This document shows positions 6,418 through 14,460 of a stretch of 16,307 bases of DNA, piece after piece (position 1 is the stretch's first letter; every line of letters starts with the position of its first letter). The stretch covers positions 1 through 16,307 of the forward strand of contig JADGAO010000047.1 of the NCBI GenBank assembly GCA_015231995.1. Direction: 5' to 3'. Made by a program: the position numbers and the translations under genes. The DNA is from Nitrospinota bacterium. GTDB lineage: Bacteria > Nitrospinota_A > UBA7883 > JACRLM01. A model generated the notes under the pieces. The model ran no database searches, had not been told where the DNA came from, and saw only the letters and a program-made list of their open reading frames with translations.

Positions 6418-7509
6418 ATGGCCTGCATCAGAAAAAAAATCGAGGGCGTCATGCGGGGGACAGAGCCGCCGGGCGCAATGCGTCCGCTACTGTCTGTGAT
6501 TGAGAGCGCTTATTCATTTGGCGTCGGCCTGCGTAACCGGGCGTATGACACGGGGACGTTCAAGCCTGTCCACGTCCGGCCCAAAATCATCAGCGTCGGC
6601 AACCTCACCGTTGGCGGTTCGGGCAAAACGCCGTTCGTGGAACTTGTCGTTCGCAAACTTGCGCCGCGAAAAGCCGGGATCCTTTCGCGGGGATACGGCG
6701 GGGGAAGCGGAGAGCCTGTCCATGTCGTATCCGACGGCTCGTCGCTGTCGGCTCCGCCTCCCGTGTCGGCGGACGAGCCATACATGCTCGCGCGAAGGCT
6801 GAAAGGTGTTCCGGTCGTCTGCGCCCCGCAAAGGGAAAAAGGCGCCGCGTTCATGTCCGACAAGTTCGACCTCGACGCGATAGTTCTCGACGACGGGTTC
6901 CAGCGCCGCTCCATCCACCGCGACCTGGACATACTGCTTGTTGACGCATGCGTCCCGTTCGCTTCGGCGCGGCTCATCCCGTTGGGGATGTTACGGGAGC
7001 CGGTCGCTGGCTCCAAACGGGCTGACATCATCGTCATCACCAACGCGCAAAACGCGGGGAAAGACAGTATCCTCAGTTTGAAGAAAGAGATTCAATCAGC
7101 CGCTGGAGCGGACAAACCCATCGTCACTGCAGGCGGACGCAACACCGGGTTTTTCGATCTTCACGGCGCTAAACTCCCGGCGCCCGATGGCCCGGTTTTC
7201 TTTTTTTGTGGAATCGCAAACCCTGAGCGGTTTGAGGAATCGTTGAAAGCCGAAGGTGTGACGATTGAGGGGAAAGTAGTTTTCCCCGATCATCACCAGT
7301 ATTCGGATGACGACATCTCCAAAGTTTTTAGCGAAGCGGGAAAATCGAAGCCAGGGATGGTCGTCACCACGGAGAAAGACGCCGTGCGGCTGTTGAACCT
7401 GAAACTTCCGGTCGGCGATTTGACCCTTGCTTACGCAGGGTATGAGACGTTTATCGTTGATGGGGAAGACTTGCTCGATTTGGCGATTGATAGGGTTTTC
7501 GGGAGTTGA
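6418..7509 (+). CDS. lpxK: Tetraacyldisaccharide 4'-kinase (lipid A pathway)
   Basis: LpxK phosphorylates the 4' position of the tetraacyldisaccharide 1-phosphate to give lipid IVA at the inner face of the cytoplasmic membrane. The 363-residue product has the Walker A segment GNLTVGGSGKTP (61-72), SRGYGG (90-95), ADEP (118-121), the DDGFQRR motif (158-164), IPLGMLREP (187-195), GIANPERF (265-272) and TTEKDAVRL (317-325), all family hallmarks. ATG 6418 gives an N-terminal helix IRKKIEGVM as in related enzymes. ATG 6451, preceded by GAGGG, would cost 11 residues and is an alternative. It is the last gene of the operon and implies a lipid A-containing outer membrane. Confidence 0.95.
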   Translation: MACIRKKIEGVMRGTEPPGAMRPLLSVIESAYSFGVGLRNRAYDTGTFKPVHVRPKIISVGNLTVGGSGKTPFVELVVRKLAPRKAGILSRGYGGGSGEPVHVVSDGSSLSAPPPVSADEPYMLARRLKGVPVVCAPQREKGAAFMSDKFDLDAIVLDDGFQRRSIHRDLDILLVDACVPFASARLIPLGMLREPVAGSKRADIIVITNAQNAGKDSILSLKKEIQSAAGADKPIVTAGGRNTGFFDLHGAKLPAPDGPVFFFCGIANPERFEESLKAEGVTIEGKVVFPDHHQYSDDDISKVFSEAGKSKPGMVVTTEKDAVRLLNLKLPVGDLTLAYAGYETFIVDGEDLLDLAIDRVFGS

Positions 7510-7588
7510 TATCATTCAGATAAACGATATTGTCCTTGCCCGCCTCTCGGAATTGCTCCACCAAATCAACATAGTTTGTAAATAGTAA

Positions 7589-7772
7589 GCTTCGCCGTGG
7601 GCGCCTCTGGCTCTCGCCCAAACGGAAAACGGCGCAATAAATGCTGTTCGAGGTGTTCTTCACCTCGAACTCCTTATCCTTTGATGTGCAGTTATTGTCT
7701 CGTTAGGACGGCGTGGTGAAGAACACCCACGCCGAGCATTTGGGCAACAGCCCGAGGCGACTACGGGGAAGC
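7589..7772. repeat. Inverted pair of a hairpin-containing element
   Basis: Bases 7589-7676 and the reverse complement of 7703-7772 align over their whole length, apart from an 18-base insertion in the left arm. They share GCTTC..CGTrG, CGCCTC, GGCT, GCCCAA, ATGCT, GGTGTTCTTCACC and TCCT. Each arm also folds on itself (7646-7670; GGCGTGG/CCACGCC at 7710-7716 and 7727-7733). The 26-base spacer is 7677-7702. It sits between convergent lpxK and hddC, in a gap of 321 bases without a gene, and may work as a bidirectional terminator. It could instead be a small mobile repeat in two opposing copies. Confidence 0.65.
7646..7670 (+). terminator. Perfect hairpin downstream of lpxK
   Basis: GTTCGAGGTG and CACCTCGAAC form a 10-bp perfect stem around TTCTT, followed by TCCTTATCCTTT on the plus strand. 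It is 136 bases after the lpxK stop. The moderately T-rich tail and strong stem make it a plausible terminator for the plus-strand operon, although it is also part of the repeated element described at 7589-7772. Confidence 0.45.
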
Positions 7773-7800
7773 AGTTGTCACGCTCTTCGACAGCATAAGA

Positions 7801-7826
7801 TTATCCTTCGACAAGCTCAGGATGAC
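7801..7826. repeat. Half copy of the dispersed repeat after hddC
   Basis: Reading on the minus strand this is GTCATCCTGAGCTTGTCGAA followed by GGATAA, the left arm of the dispersed unit found at 2826 and 2920. It lies only four bases beyond the 3' end of hddC, so it would be in that transcript's 3' end. Confidence 0.65.
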
Positions 7827-7830
7827 ATTT

Positions 7831-8520
7831 TTATATTCCTGCAAAAAACTCCTGCGCTCGTCGGTAATCTTCCGGTGTGCCTATATCAATGAAATCGCCT
7901 TGCGCGATGAAACATCCGGGGCGGAGAGCGCCCAGGCGTTCCGGTAAAAAATCCGTCTCGAACGAAAAGGGCGGGGCTTTGGAAAATCCGTCGAACAATC
8001 CGGGGTTGATCACATAAACCCCTGCGTTTATCAGGCCCGGGCCATGGTCGCCCTTTTCACGGAACGATATTACCCTGCCGCCTTCCACCTCCACTTTGCC
8101 AAACCGGTTCGTATCCGCCACAGGTTTGAGCGCAATGGTTAGATCCGATCCTCCGGCCAGATGCGCTCGCATGATGGCGGAATGGTCAATATCGAGGTAT
8201 GTGTCCCCGTTGAGCGCAAGCGCTGGCTTGTCCGTAGTCATGGCCACAGCTTTCCTCAACGCGCCGCCGGTGCCTAGCGGAGAACTCTCCTCCGAATAGA
8301 GAATCCGCGCACCCTCGAAATTATCCCCATACTTTTCGCGGATCATCCCTCCCATGTGGCCGATGGACAGGATCACTTCGTCCACCCCGTTACGGCGCAG
8401 ATTGCGCATGACCAGCGACAGGAAAGGCTCCCCGTTGACGAGGGCAAGAGGTTTTGGGACATCCGGGACGGCGTCGCGGAGCCTTGTCCCCAAACCGCCA
8501 GCTAGAATTATTGCGCGCAT
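7831..8520 (-). CDS. hddC: D-glycero-alpha-D-manno-heptose 1-phosphate guanylyltransferase
   Basis: This 229-residue nucleotidyltransferase has the NTP-binding signature LAGGLGTRLR (6-15), VPKPLALVNGEPFL (21-34), SPLGTGGAL (80-88), the metal-binding NGDTYLD (104-110), NAGVYV (165-170) and the family ending FIDIGTPEDYRRAQ (210-223). Sugar-nucleotide transferases look alike, so the heptose assignment rests on the preceding hddA gene, seven bases upstream. HddC makes GDP-D-glycero-alpha-D-manno-heptose from GTP and the heptose 1-phosphate. ATG 8520 starts the standard MRAIILAGG N-terminus. A hexose-1-phosphate transferase of a related type is the alternative. Confidence 0.82.
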   Translation of the reverse strand: MRAIILAGGLGTRLRDAVPDVPKPLALVNGEPFLSLVMRNLRRNGVDEVILSIGHMGGMIREKYGDNFEGARILYSEESSPLGTGGALRKAVAMTTDKPALALNGDTYLDIDHSAIMRAHLAGGSDLTIALKPVADTNRFGKVEVEGGRVISFREKGDHGPGLINAGVYVINPGLFDGFSKAPPFSFETDFLPERLGALRPGCFIAQGDFIDIGTPEDYRRAQEFFAGI

Positions 8521-8527
8521 TACGCGG

Positions 8528-9586
8528 TCACATCCTAAACCCGTCGTAGCCGGAGGATGGCAGACGCCAGCTCATCGCCCCGCTCGACGTGAAGCGGCAG
8601 TTGACCACTTTGCCGTGGCCCAGCGATTCCAGATAATCAATGAGGCTCACCCTGTGTTCGTAGTCGGCGAAAAACATGAAGTAGCCGCCACCGCCGGCCC
8701 CGGATATTTTCCCGGCCAGCGCCCCAGCGGATTTTGCGCCGTTGTAGATGCGCTCTATGTGGTCGTTCGAGATGCTCGATGAGAGGTCTTTCTTGCGGTT
8801 CCACGAACTGTCCAGCGACTGGGCGAAACGAGCAAGATCGCCCTTGAGAAGGCATTCTTTCATGATGACTGCCTCCTCTTTCAACGTGTGCATGGCTTCC
8901 AGCGAGCCGGCCGACTTTTGTTCGATGTTGCGCGTCTGCTCGTCAATAATTCTGGCGGACTCGCGTGAGACTCCCGTGTAATAAAGGACTATCCGCATTT
9001 CAAGCTCCGACAGTATCCAGGGCTTGATCCGCAGTGGATTTACTATCACGCGGTCGCCTTTATGGAACTCGATAAAATTGAACCCGCCGAACGTCGCCGC
9101 GTACTGATCCTGTTTGCCGCCGCTGAGGGCAAGGTCTATCCGCTCTATCTCGTAGGCCAGTTGCGCGATGTCGTATTCGCCCAAAGGCAGGTTCAACGCC
9201 TCGACATAGGCCTGTATCATGCAGACCACCATCGTGGACGAAGAGCCGAGGCCCGACCCGGCCAGCGCGTCGGAAAAAGTCGTCAGGGTGACAGGGAGAG
9301 GCCGTCCGCCGTTGAAGTCGCGCACGATGCGGTTATAAACACCCTTGTGAAGGGCCAGTATCCCGTCAACAGGCACACGAGAAACCGCAGAGGTTTCGAA
9401 CCGCTCGTTCCTGTCTGTGGCGTGGAACCGCAATTTCCCGTCGGGCGAATTCTCCAGAATCGCGTAGGCGTACATGCCGATGGTGGCGTTGAGGACATAG
9501 CCTCCGTATAACTCGCAGTAAGGCGGGGTGTCTGTGCCGCCGCCTCCGAGTCCAAGGCGCAACGGCGCCCGCGATTTTATTATCAT
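8528..9586 (-). CDS. hddA: D-glycero-alpha-D-manno-heptose 7-phosphate kinase
   Basis: This is a 352-residue GHMP-superfamily kinase. Visible motifs are RAPLRLGLGGGGTD (6-19), the ATP-binding GSGLGSSST (110-118), GGKQDQYAATFGG (156-168) and the C-terminal KISGAGGGGYFMF (293-305). This set, with the GGGGTD start and GGKQDQ loop, is typical of HddA and its relatives, which phosphorylate the anomeric position of D-glycero-D-manno-heptose 7-phosphate. The start ATG 9586 has AAGGA six bases upstream and overlaps the preceding methyltransferase stop by ATGA. The isomerase (GmhA) and phosphatase (GmhB) also needed for GDP-heptose are not in the window. A fucokinase-like activity is a less likely reading. 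Confidence 0.85.
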   Translation of the reverse strand: MIIKSRAPLRLGLGGGGTDTPPYCELYGGYVLNATIGMYAYAILENSPDGKLRFHATDRNERFETSAVSRVPVDGILALHKGVYNRIVRDFNGGRPLPVTLTTFSDALAGSGLGSSSTMVVCMIQAYVEALNLPLGEYDIAQLAYEIERIDLALSGGKQDQYAATFGGFNFIEFHKGDRVIVNPLRIKPWILSELEMRIVLYYTGVSRESARIIDEQTRNIEQKSAGSLEAMHTLKEEAVIMKECLLKGDLARFAQSLDSSWNRKKDLSSSISNDHIERIYNGAKSAGALAGKISGAGGGGYFMFFADYEHRVSLIDYLESLGHGKVVNCRFTSSGAMSWRLPSSGYDGFRM

Positions 9587-10302
9587 CTTCTATCCTTGAA
9601 CATCCTGAACACGAAATGCGGGAATATCTGCTCGCAATTCAAACCGTCGCGCCGTATGGCGAGGTCTTCCACCGCTTCGGTGGCGCCGAGGCACGACGAA
9701 TAGAGCGCATCGTCGAATACGACATAGCCGCCATCCACCATGCGGGGCTTCACGACATCGTAGGAATAAGCGACGGAGGAGTATATGTCGCAGTCTATAT
9801 GCGCGAGGGCCACGCCTTTGGAGCGCGACAGAACAGATTCCGCCGTCTGCTCGAACGGCCCTCTGACGAACTCCAGATTGGACAGCCCAAGACCTTCTGC
9901 GTACCGGCGCAGTTCGTCCAGGTCAACGTCGGCGAAGTCGCCTTTATTGTGCGCGTCTATTGCGCTGTCGGTCTCCGGCATTCCGGCGAAAGTGTCCAAC
10001 GAATAAATTTTCATTTTCGGATGAGACTGGCGGGCGATAGTCGCCATGAATATGGCGATGCCGCCTTTGTAGGAGCCGAACTCGATTATGTCGCCTGCTG
10101 GTATGTCCTTCAGATAATCGCGGATTATGAGAAACAGGTTGATCCTGTTGTCTTCCGAAACGACACTGCGCCCGGTGATAAGCGAGACGGCCTGCCTGTA
10201 AAGCGGGTCGTTCAGGGTCTTTTCCTTGAGGTCGCCGAACTGTATTCCCCATCCACGCGCGTAACCATGTTTTATGTTGCGCCGGTTTCTCATGTTTTCC
10301 AT
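9583..10302 (-). CDS. TylF/MycF-type metal-dependent O-methyltransferase
   Basis: The 239-residue protein has the SAM-binding IIEFGSYKGG (72-81), DTFAGMPETD (103-112), HIDCDIYSS (168-176) and VVFDDALYSSCLGATEAV (194-211). The paired acidic motifs (D170/D172 and D197/D198) match the Mg-binding residues of the TylF/MycF macrocin O-methyltransferase family, which methylate sugar hydroxyls and are common in surface-glycan loci. The frame is open upstream to 10455, but that part overlaps the neighbouring methyltransferase and is Arg/Thr-rich noise. ATG 10302, 16 bases after that gene's stop, is the sensible start. It overlaps hddA by four bases. Confidence 0.85.
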   Translation of the reverse strand: MENMRNRRNIKHGYARGWGIQFGDLKEKTLNDPLYRQAVSLITGRSVVSEDNRINLFLIIRDYLKDIPAGDIIEFGSYKGGIAIFMATIARQSHPKMKIYSLDTFAGMPETDSAIDAHNKGDFADVDLDELRRYAEGLGLSNLEFVRGPFEQTAESVLSRSKGVALAHIDCDIYSSVAYSYDVVKPRMVDGGYVVFDDALYSSCLGATEAVEDLAIRRDGLNCEQIFPHFVFRMFKDRR

Positions 10303-10318
10303 AGTGTCTCGCCGGTTC

Positions 10319-11056
10319 CTAAAGTGGGTTCTTGTTGCCGAAAGGCGGCCTGGAAGGGTTGGCCAATTTGAGCGTGTTATGGTCGTCCCTGTATTGGTTG
10401 AGGTGGATTCGCAACTCCTCTTCGACCTGCGCGTCCGCGTCTGGAAGCAGACCACCAGCGGAGATTTCCGCAGTGTGGCGTTTGCGTATTATCAACTCTA
10501 TGCAACACTCGCCCACCGGAGCCAGCGTCTGGTCGTATCGTGGAAGGTCGTAACGATAGCTGGAGTCCACAAGCTCCAGTTTCACCACGTCCGCGCCTGC
10601 GCCCAGCTTTTGAACCAGGCCGATGACGCTGATGGAGTTCCGGCTCCACGATTTTTCTTTGAACATGGTGAACGTCCATTTGTGGTCTTTGTTGAACGTA
10701 CTTGGGAATATGCCCTGCTCGTACAAGTCTTCATCCGGGACAGTGACCACCAGATACCCGCCCGGTTTTATTACGCGGAACCAGTTGGACAAGGCGATAG
10801 CCGGGTCGCGCATGTGTTCGAGACAATGGCTGGAGTGGACGAAGTCGAGACTCTCATTTGCGACAGTCGCAAGATATTGCGCGTCGCCGTCTTCCATGTC
10901 CCATGTTCGCGCGCTTTTCATGAGTGGGAAGAATCCCGCATACAGACAGAGCGGATCCGATTTCCCACCCACGTCCAGCCCCTCGCCCTTGAAGTACTTC
11001 GTGATGAAGTTGGGATTCGACAGGCGCCGCTGTATGGATTTGCTGAGTTCTTTCAT
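10319..11056 (-). CDS. Class I SAM-dependent methyltransferase
   Basis: This is a 245-residue protein of the Methyltransf_11 type. Motif I is reduced to GLDVGGKSDPL (26-36). SLDFVHSSHCLEHMRDP (69-85) and VIKPGGYLVVTVPDEDLYEQ (95-114) are the usual post-I and motif IV-VI segments. The C-terminal tail (about 205-245) is charged and helical, ending in NPSRPPFGNKNPL. Enzymes with this HCLEH...VPDEDLYEQ pattern occur in O-antigen and capsule clusters. The acceptor is unknown, but a glycan is likely from context. It is the first gene after a 112-base gap and is followed after 16 bases by the TylF-type enzyme. Confidence 0.82.
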   Translation of the reverse strand: MKELSKSIQRRLSNPNFITKYFKGEGLDVGGKSDPLCLYAGFFPLMKSARTWDMEDGDAQYLATVANESLDFVHSSHCLEHMRDPAIALSNWFRVIKPGGYLVVTVPDEDLYEQGIFPSTFNKDHKWTFTMFKEKSWSRNSISVIGLVQKLGAGADVVKLELVDSSYRYDLPRYDQTLAPVGECCIELIIRKRHTAEISAGGLLPDADAQVEEELRIHLNQYRDDHNTLKLANPSRPPFGNKNPL

Positions 11057-11168
11057 TTTTAATGCTACACTTTCTATATACCACTCGTCATTTAGGGCTG
11101 AAGTGTAATCACTAACTTTGCGTCATAAAAGTATCGGTGAAACCGGTTAGTGTAGCAATGAAACGGTC
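11057..11168 (-). promoter_or_regulatory. Gap with nested inverted repeats and possible promoter
   Basis: The gap contains TGCTACAC (11063-11070) inverted as GTGTAGCA (11150-11157), CACTAAC (11110-11116) inverted as GTTAGTG (11146-11152), and a small CGGT-GAA-ACCG hairpin near 11135-11145. On the minus strand TTGCTA and GATACT, 17 bases apart (11158-11153 and 11135-11130), give a weak sigma70-like promoter for the methyltransferase-heptose genes. The base composition changes from AT-rich to GC-rich across this gap, so it may also mark an acquisition boundary. Confidence 0.35.
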
Positions 11169-12227
11169 TCAACCTATATGCTCCTTCATCTTTTTATAAT
11201 GGGCGTCAACAACATCATAATTCTGGTATCTCGTATCCTTATATTTATACTCCTTAAAAAACATATTAATGTATTCAAAATCTTTGATAGTGAGAGCTTC
11301 ATCGTCTCGGTCTGCCTGTGTTCGCCCTATGTTGAAACCGCCTAAATCTGGAAAAAACATTTCAAACAACGCCCTATTCGGCTCCTTATATTTGCCCCTT
11401 ATCGCTTGAGCCAAATCATCTGGCACTACTAATGGTGATCTGAATCGCTCTTCCGCAATCGCCATATCCCCTAATGCATGAAATGTTTTAAACAACAAGG
11501 TCCTTTCATCCCATTCAGATACACGATTTAAAAGCAACTTATATTTGAGTAATGAGCCACCAATAGTTGGATTTGTTTGTGTAAAGCTAAAAGAAAAGTC
11601 GCTGGTATCTGATATACCCAATAATCCAACGAAGTCCTTACAAATGTCAGCATCTAATAAATTGCCTCGCTCATAGACTCTGGGCATAATATTATTCTTG
11701 CCGTAAACGCTACTCCAAGCGTTTATCTCGGAAAAATAATCCAGCCTCCAGCCTAAATTAGCAAATTCATTAAATGGAAGATATATTTTCCTGGATTGAA
11801 CTTCCTGCGCATATCCGGATCGAAGAAAATTCAGTTGCTCTCGAAAATAGACAATGATCTTCGTATCATTAGATGGGAAATATCTTGCCATGAAAAGAGG
11901 ATCAATTTCGAAAAAACCTTCGCTACTAAATATAGCAGTCAGCCCTGGGACATGAGCCTCCCCCCAAGGGAATAATGGGTCGCTAGATGGTGATATATTA
12001 AATTGAGGATACATTTCAAATCTTGAGCCGGTTGATAATGGCATCCATTGGTCCTGCAACCAAAGCGCAATTACCCCGTGGCTACGGGATCCATCAATGG
12101 GAGCAGGATAATAGTATCCATTGCGTTGCAATGATTTGTTGTTTACATATAGGAAATTTTGCAAGGCAGTGGAACCACACTTCGCCTGACCAATATGTAT
12201 AACGAAGGAACCAGTTAATCCACTCAT
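11169..12227 (-). CDS. Sulfotransferase-family protein
   Basis: The 352-residue protein begins FVIHIGQAKCGSTALQNFL (8-26), which fits the 5'-phosphosulfate-binding loop of PAPS-dependent sulfotransferases. IIVYFREQLNFLRSGYAQEV (124-143) has the Arg and Ser eight residues apart (R129, S137) expected of the 3'-phosphate-binding motif. The rest is mixed alpha/beta with no signal peptide, so it is cytosolic and probably acts on a carbohydrate or a lipid-linked intermediate. The start ATG overlaps the stop of the upstream fusion gene by ATGA, so the two are coupled. The gene is visibly AT-rich, unlike the flanking methyltransferase and heptose genes, which suggests transfer. The acceptor is unknown. 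Confidence 0.75.
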   Translation of the reverse strand: MSGLTGSFVIHIGQAKCGSTALQNFLYVNNKSLQRNGYYYPAPIDGSRSHGVIALWLQDQWMPLSTGSRFEMYPQFNISPSSDPLFPWGEAHVPGLTAIFSSEGFFEIDPLFMARYFPSNDTKIIVYFREQLNFLRSGYAQEVQSRKIYLPFNEFANLGWRLDYFSEINAWSSVYGKNNIMPRVYERGNLLDADICKDFVGLLGISDTSDFSFSFTQTNPTIGGSLLKYKLLLNRVSEWDERTLLFKTFHALGDMAIAEERFRSPLVVPDDLAQAIRGKYKEPNRALFEMFFPDLGGFNIGRTQADRDDEALTIKDFEYINMFFKEYKYKDTRYQNYDVVDAHYKKMKEHIG

Positions 12228-14437
12228 TTATTTACCCCCCATTTCTTGTTAAGACCCTCCATCATATATGCAAAAAACGATTTGTCTAAATTGATGTCAT
12301 ATCCTCCGGTGGAAACAATTTCTTTGCCTACGCCAATGCGATAAAGTTTTGCGTTCCCCCCGGAAAGAGACACTTTAATGTACTCTGTCTGCCCTGTAAA
12401 TTCTGCAAAGACCACCTTCCCATTGTTTGTAGGAGACTTAAGAAAAGCGGCGGAATCAAAAGATATCGCAATTTCGCTGGAAAGCTCCACTCGCAACTCA
12501 CTACCCTCGTCAATTTCCGCCTCAACCAGAATGACGCCATCCTGAAGCCATGGCGAGAAATGCTCAATCCTGCCACCTTGAATCGAATCCCCATGTTTCA
12601 ATTCAACATACCGTTGCTGTTGATTGGCGACAAGAAACGGTGAGCCTTCCAGCGTCCATCCCAAGAAACCATATCTGAAAGAGCCATTAAATGTTATATC
12701 CCACAGATAATCGGAAAAACTCCATGTCGCATAGCCACAACTGTATTTATCAAGCCATTCTGGCAACCAGTCGGTGAATTTTTGCAACTCCACCTCGCTA
12801 AGTTTTGGGAAATGTTCGAACCGTTTCTCTTTAATAACCAAGAGCAATTGATCGATGAATATTTTTTTCTGGGGAGCCGCCTGGAGTAAAGCGCGATGAG
12901 CCAGTTCCATGGAAAATTTTGCCCGTTCGGCGGAAGGCTCGCCATGAACCATGTACGTAGCGAAATATGTCCCAATGATGTCGCAGTCTGTTTCAACAAA
13001 CTGACGATTATGGATATACTGTTGCGGATTCCCGTCCAAGCCGTTGAATGGCGTGCTATCTACTCTTACCTCAGCGGAAAGCCTTGGGAAGGCCTGCTTT
13101 AAATCATAAAACAGCTCCGAAAATTTAACGTCAACGAACTCGATGTAATCATAGAACTCCGCAACATCCGAGGTTGGTATCATGCCTAGCTTGCTTTCAT
13201 AACCCAACTTCTGAGCATATGCGCGCCGCATATCGTCAGTGGCTTTTGTCGCGCGATTCCATGCGAACAGAAGCATATCTTCCCAAGTTATGAATCCATA
13301 TAAGAATCCAGCGTACCCATTGGCAATCTCCCATAATTCCTTGAATGCCGCCTTCGCCAACTCTCGTTCCTCGCCGCCGGCAAGAACCGATAAATTAAAC
13401 GCCCCCCTGTCACCTTTGATTGGAAAGCCGTCCCAAGCGAAGCCCAACCGGAATATGCAGTGCAAATTACGGTCGGATATTTTGCCCATGATAAACCTGA
13501 GATCATCGATAAATTCATTGTAATGCTCTTCACTCTGCTCGCGTAGCATCGCTACAAAATTGGGAATCAGCAATATGATCGTATTGAATCCATCGGCTTT
13601 TATTTTATCGAGGTATGTATCGGCCACATCTCTTCTGAACGAGTCCCACATGTTTATTGGCCACCCATCGCCGTAATAGTACGTCCCAATCAGCTTTTCA
13701 ACGCCTTTATCCTTGATAAAACCTTGAAGGGAAAATGGCTCGCTTATGGGACTGGGCGTTTCCCTTGCCCGGCCCCAGTAAGGCGGTGAATGCCTGTCAG
13801 GCAAGCAGTCATATTTTTCGCGGAAAATAGTAAGCCCCTTCAAATACAATTGATAATCACACTTGTGATATTCTAGAATAGCGGCTTTGAGTTTCTTGTC
13901 TTTAATCTCATACGACATGCCTTCGGCCAGTTCTTTGTTTTTGCGGCGCTGTGGTATGACGGAAACATCGGTATTCATTCCCATCGTCGCGTTAAACAAC
14001 TCCATGCTTTCATTAAAAAACTCGGTGATGCCAACTACCTTGGCGTTATTTATATCCAGGCTACCAACGAATTTTGATTGTTGATCCCTGAATGCCGGGA
14101 AGAAGGCGAATTCGGCGAATGACCACTCTTCAAAATAAAAGCGCCTCCATGCGAGATTGTGAGGATACTTATTTTTTTTCCAAAAATAATAGTGCGAGAA
14201 CAATCTCTGGATGGGGTTTCTGAGCCATAACACATATTCAGCATCCGCAAGCGACATGTATTTATCCGCCACAAAATGACCATGAACGCAATCATGGGCG
14301 CCTTGTCTCATCAAATTACACCCCACTTCTTTTGAAAGGCCATAATCAAGAAGCAACTTATGCTTGTAATGATTATATAAACAGTCTGAAAAACTTATTC
14401 CACCTGTCTTGGGTATATGAATAGAAATCAAAGGCAT
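12224..14437 (-). CDS. Sulfotransferase fused to TIM-barrel glycosidase-like and beta-sandwich domains
   Basis: This 737-residue protein appears to have three parts. Residues 1-215 form a sulfotransferase: SIHIPKTGGISF (5-16) is the 5'-PSB loop and LRNPIQRLFSHYYF (72-85, R73/S81) the 3'-PB motif. Residues about 245-600 look like a (beta/alpha)8 barrel of clan GH-A type: LIGTYYYGDGWP near the start, FNTIILLIPN, LHCIFRLGFAWDG, GFITWEDML (381-389, E386 a possible acid/base), KKIFIDQLLL (524-533) and GYATWSFSDYLWD (568-580) as the last strand. Residues about 605-705 are beta-rich, like a carbohydrate-binding sandwich. No signal peptide is seen. The ATG has a textbook AAGGAGGT site upstream. The gene is AT-rich and overlaps the next sulfotransferase gene. 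The barrel assignment is inferred from strand pattern, not confirmed. Confidence 0.7.
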   Translation of the reverse strand: MPLISIHIPKTGGISFSDCLYNHYKHKLLLDYGLSKEVGCNLMRQGAHDCVHGHFVADKYMSLADAEYVLWLRNPIQRLFSHYYFWKKNKYPHNLAWRRFYFEEWSFAEFAFFPAFRDQQSKFVGSLDINNAKVVGITEFFNESMELFNATMGMNTDVSVIPQRRKNKELAEGMSYEIKDKKLKAAILEYHKCDYQLYLKGLTIFREKYDCLPDRHSPPYWGRARETPSPISEPFSLQGFIKDKGVEKLIGTYYYGDGWPINMWDSFRRDVADTYLDKIKADGFNTIILLIPNFVAMLREQSEEHYNEFIDDLRFIMGKISDRNLHCIFRLGFAWDGFPIKGDRGAFNLSVLAGGEERELAKAAFKELWEIANGYAGFLYGFITWEDMLLFAWNRATKATDDMRRAYAQKLGYESKLGMIPTSDVAEFYDYIEFVDVKFSELFYDLKQAFPRLSAEVRVDSTPFNGLDGNPQQYIHNRQFVETDCDIIGTYFATYMVHGEPSAERAKFSMELAHRALLQAAPQKKIFIDQLLLVIKEKRFEHFPKLSEVELQKFTDWLPEWLDKYSCGYATWSFSDYLWDITFNGSFRYGFLGWTLEGSPFLVANQQQRYVELKHGDSIQGGRIEHFSPWLQDGVILVEAEIDEGSELRVELSSEIAISFDSAAFLKSPTNNGKVVFAEFTGQTEYIKVSLSGGNAKLYRIGVGKEIVSTGGYDINLDKSFFAYMMEGLNKKWGVNK

Positions 14438-14460
14438 TTGACCTCCTTGTTTCCTAATCG

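Noticed and set aside
7451..7663. Minus-strand 70-codon frame with VDLVEQFREAGKDNIVYLND
   Set aside because: The peptide looks partly protein-like and might be a gene remnant, but it overlaps the lpxK 3' end and lies largely in a repeated hairpin element, with no start signal. I could not support it as a gene.
10303..10455. Upstream extension of the TylF-type methyltransferase frame
   Set aside because: The extra residues are Arg/Thr/Ser-rich and lie inside the coding frame of the preceding methyltransferase. ATG 10302 fits the family start.
11110..11152. Possible integron attC site
   Set aside because: CACTAAC and GTTAGTG are inverted as in attC core sites, but they do not fit the RYYYAAC/GTTRRRY consensus and no integrase or cassette array is seen.
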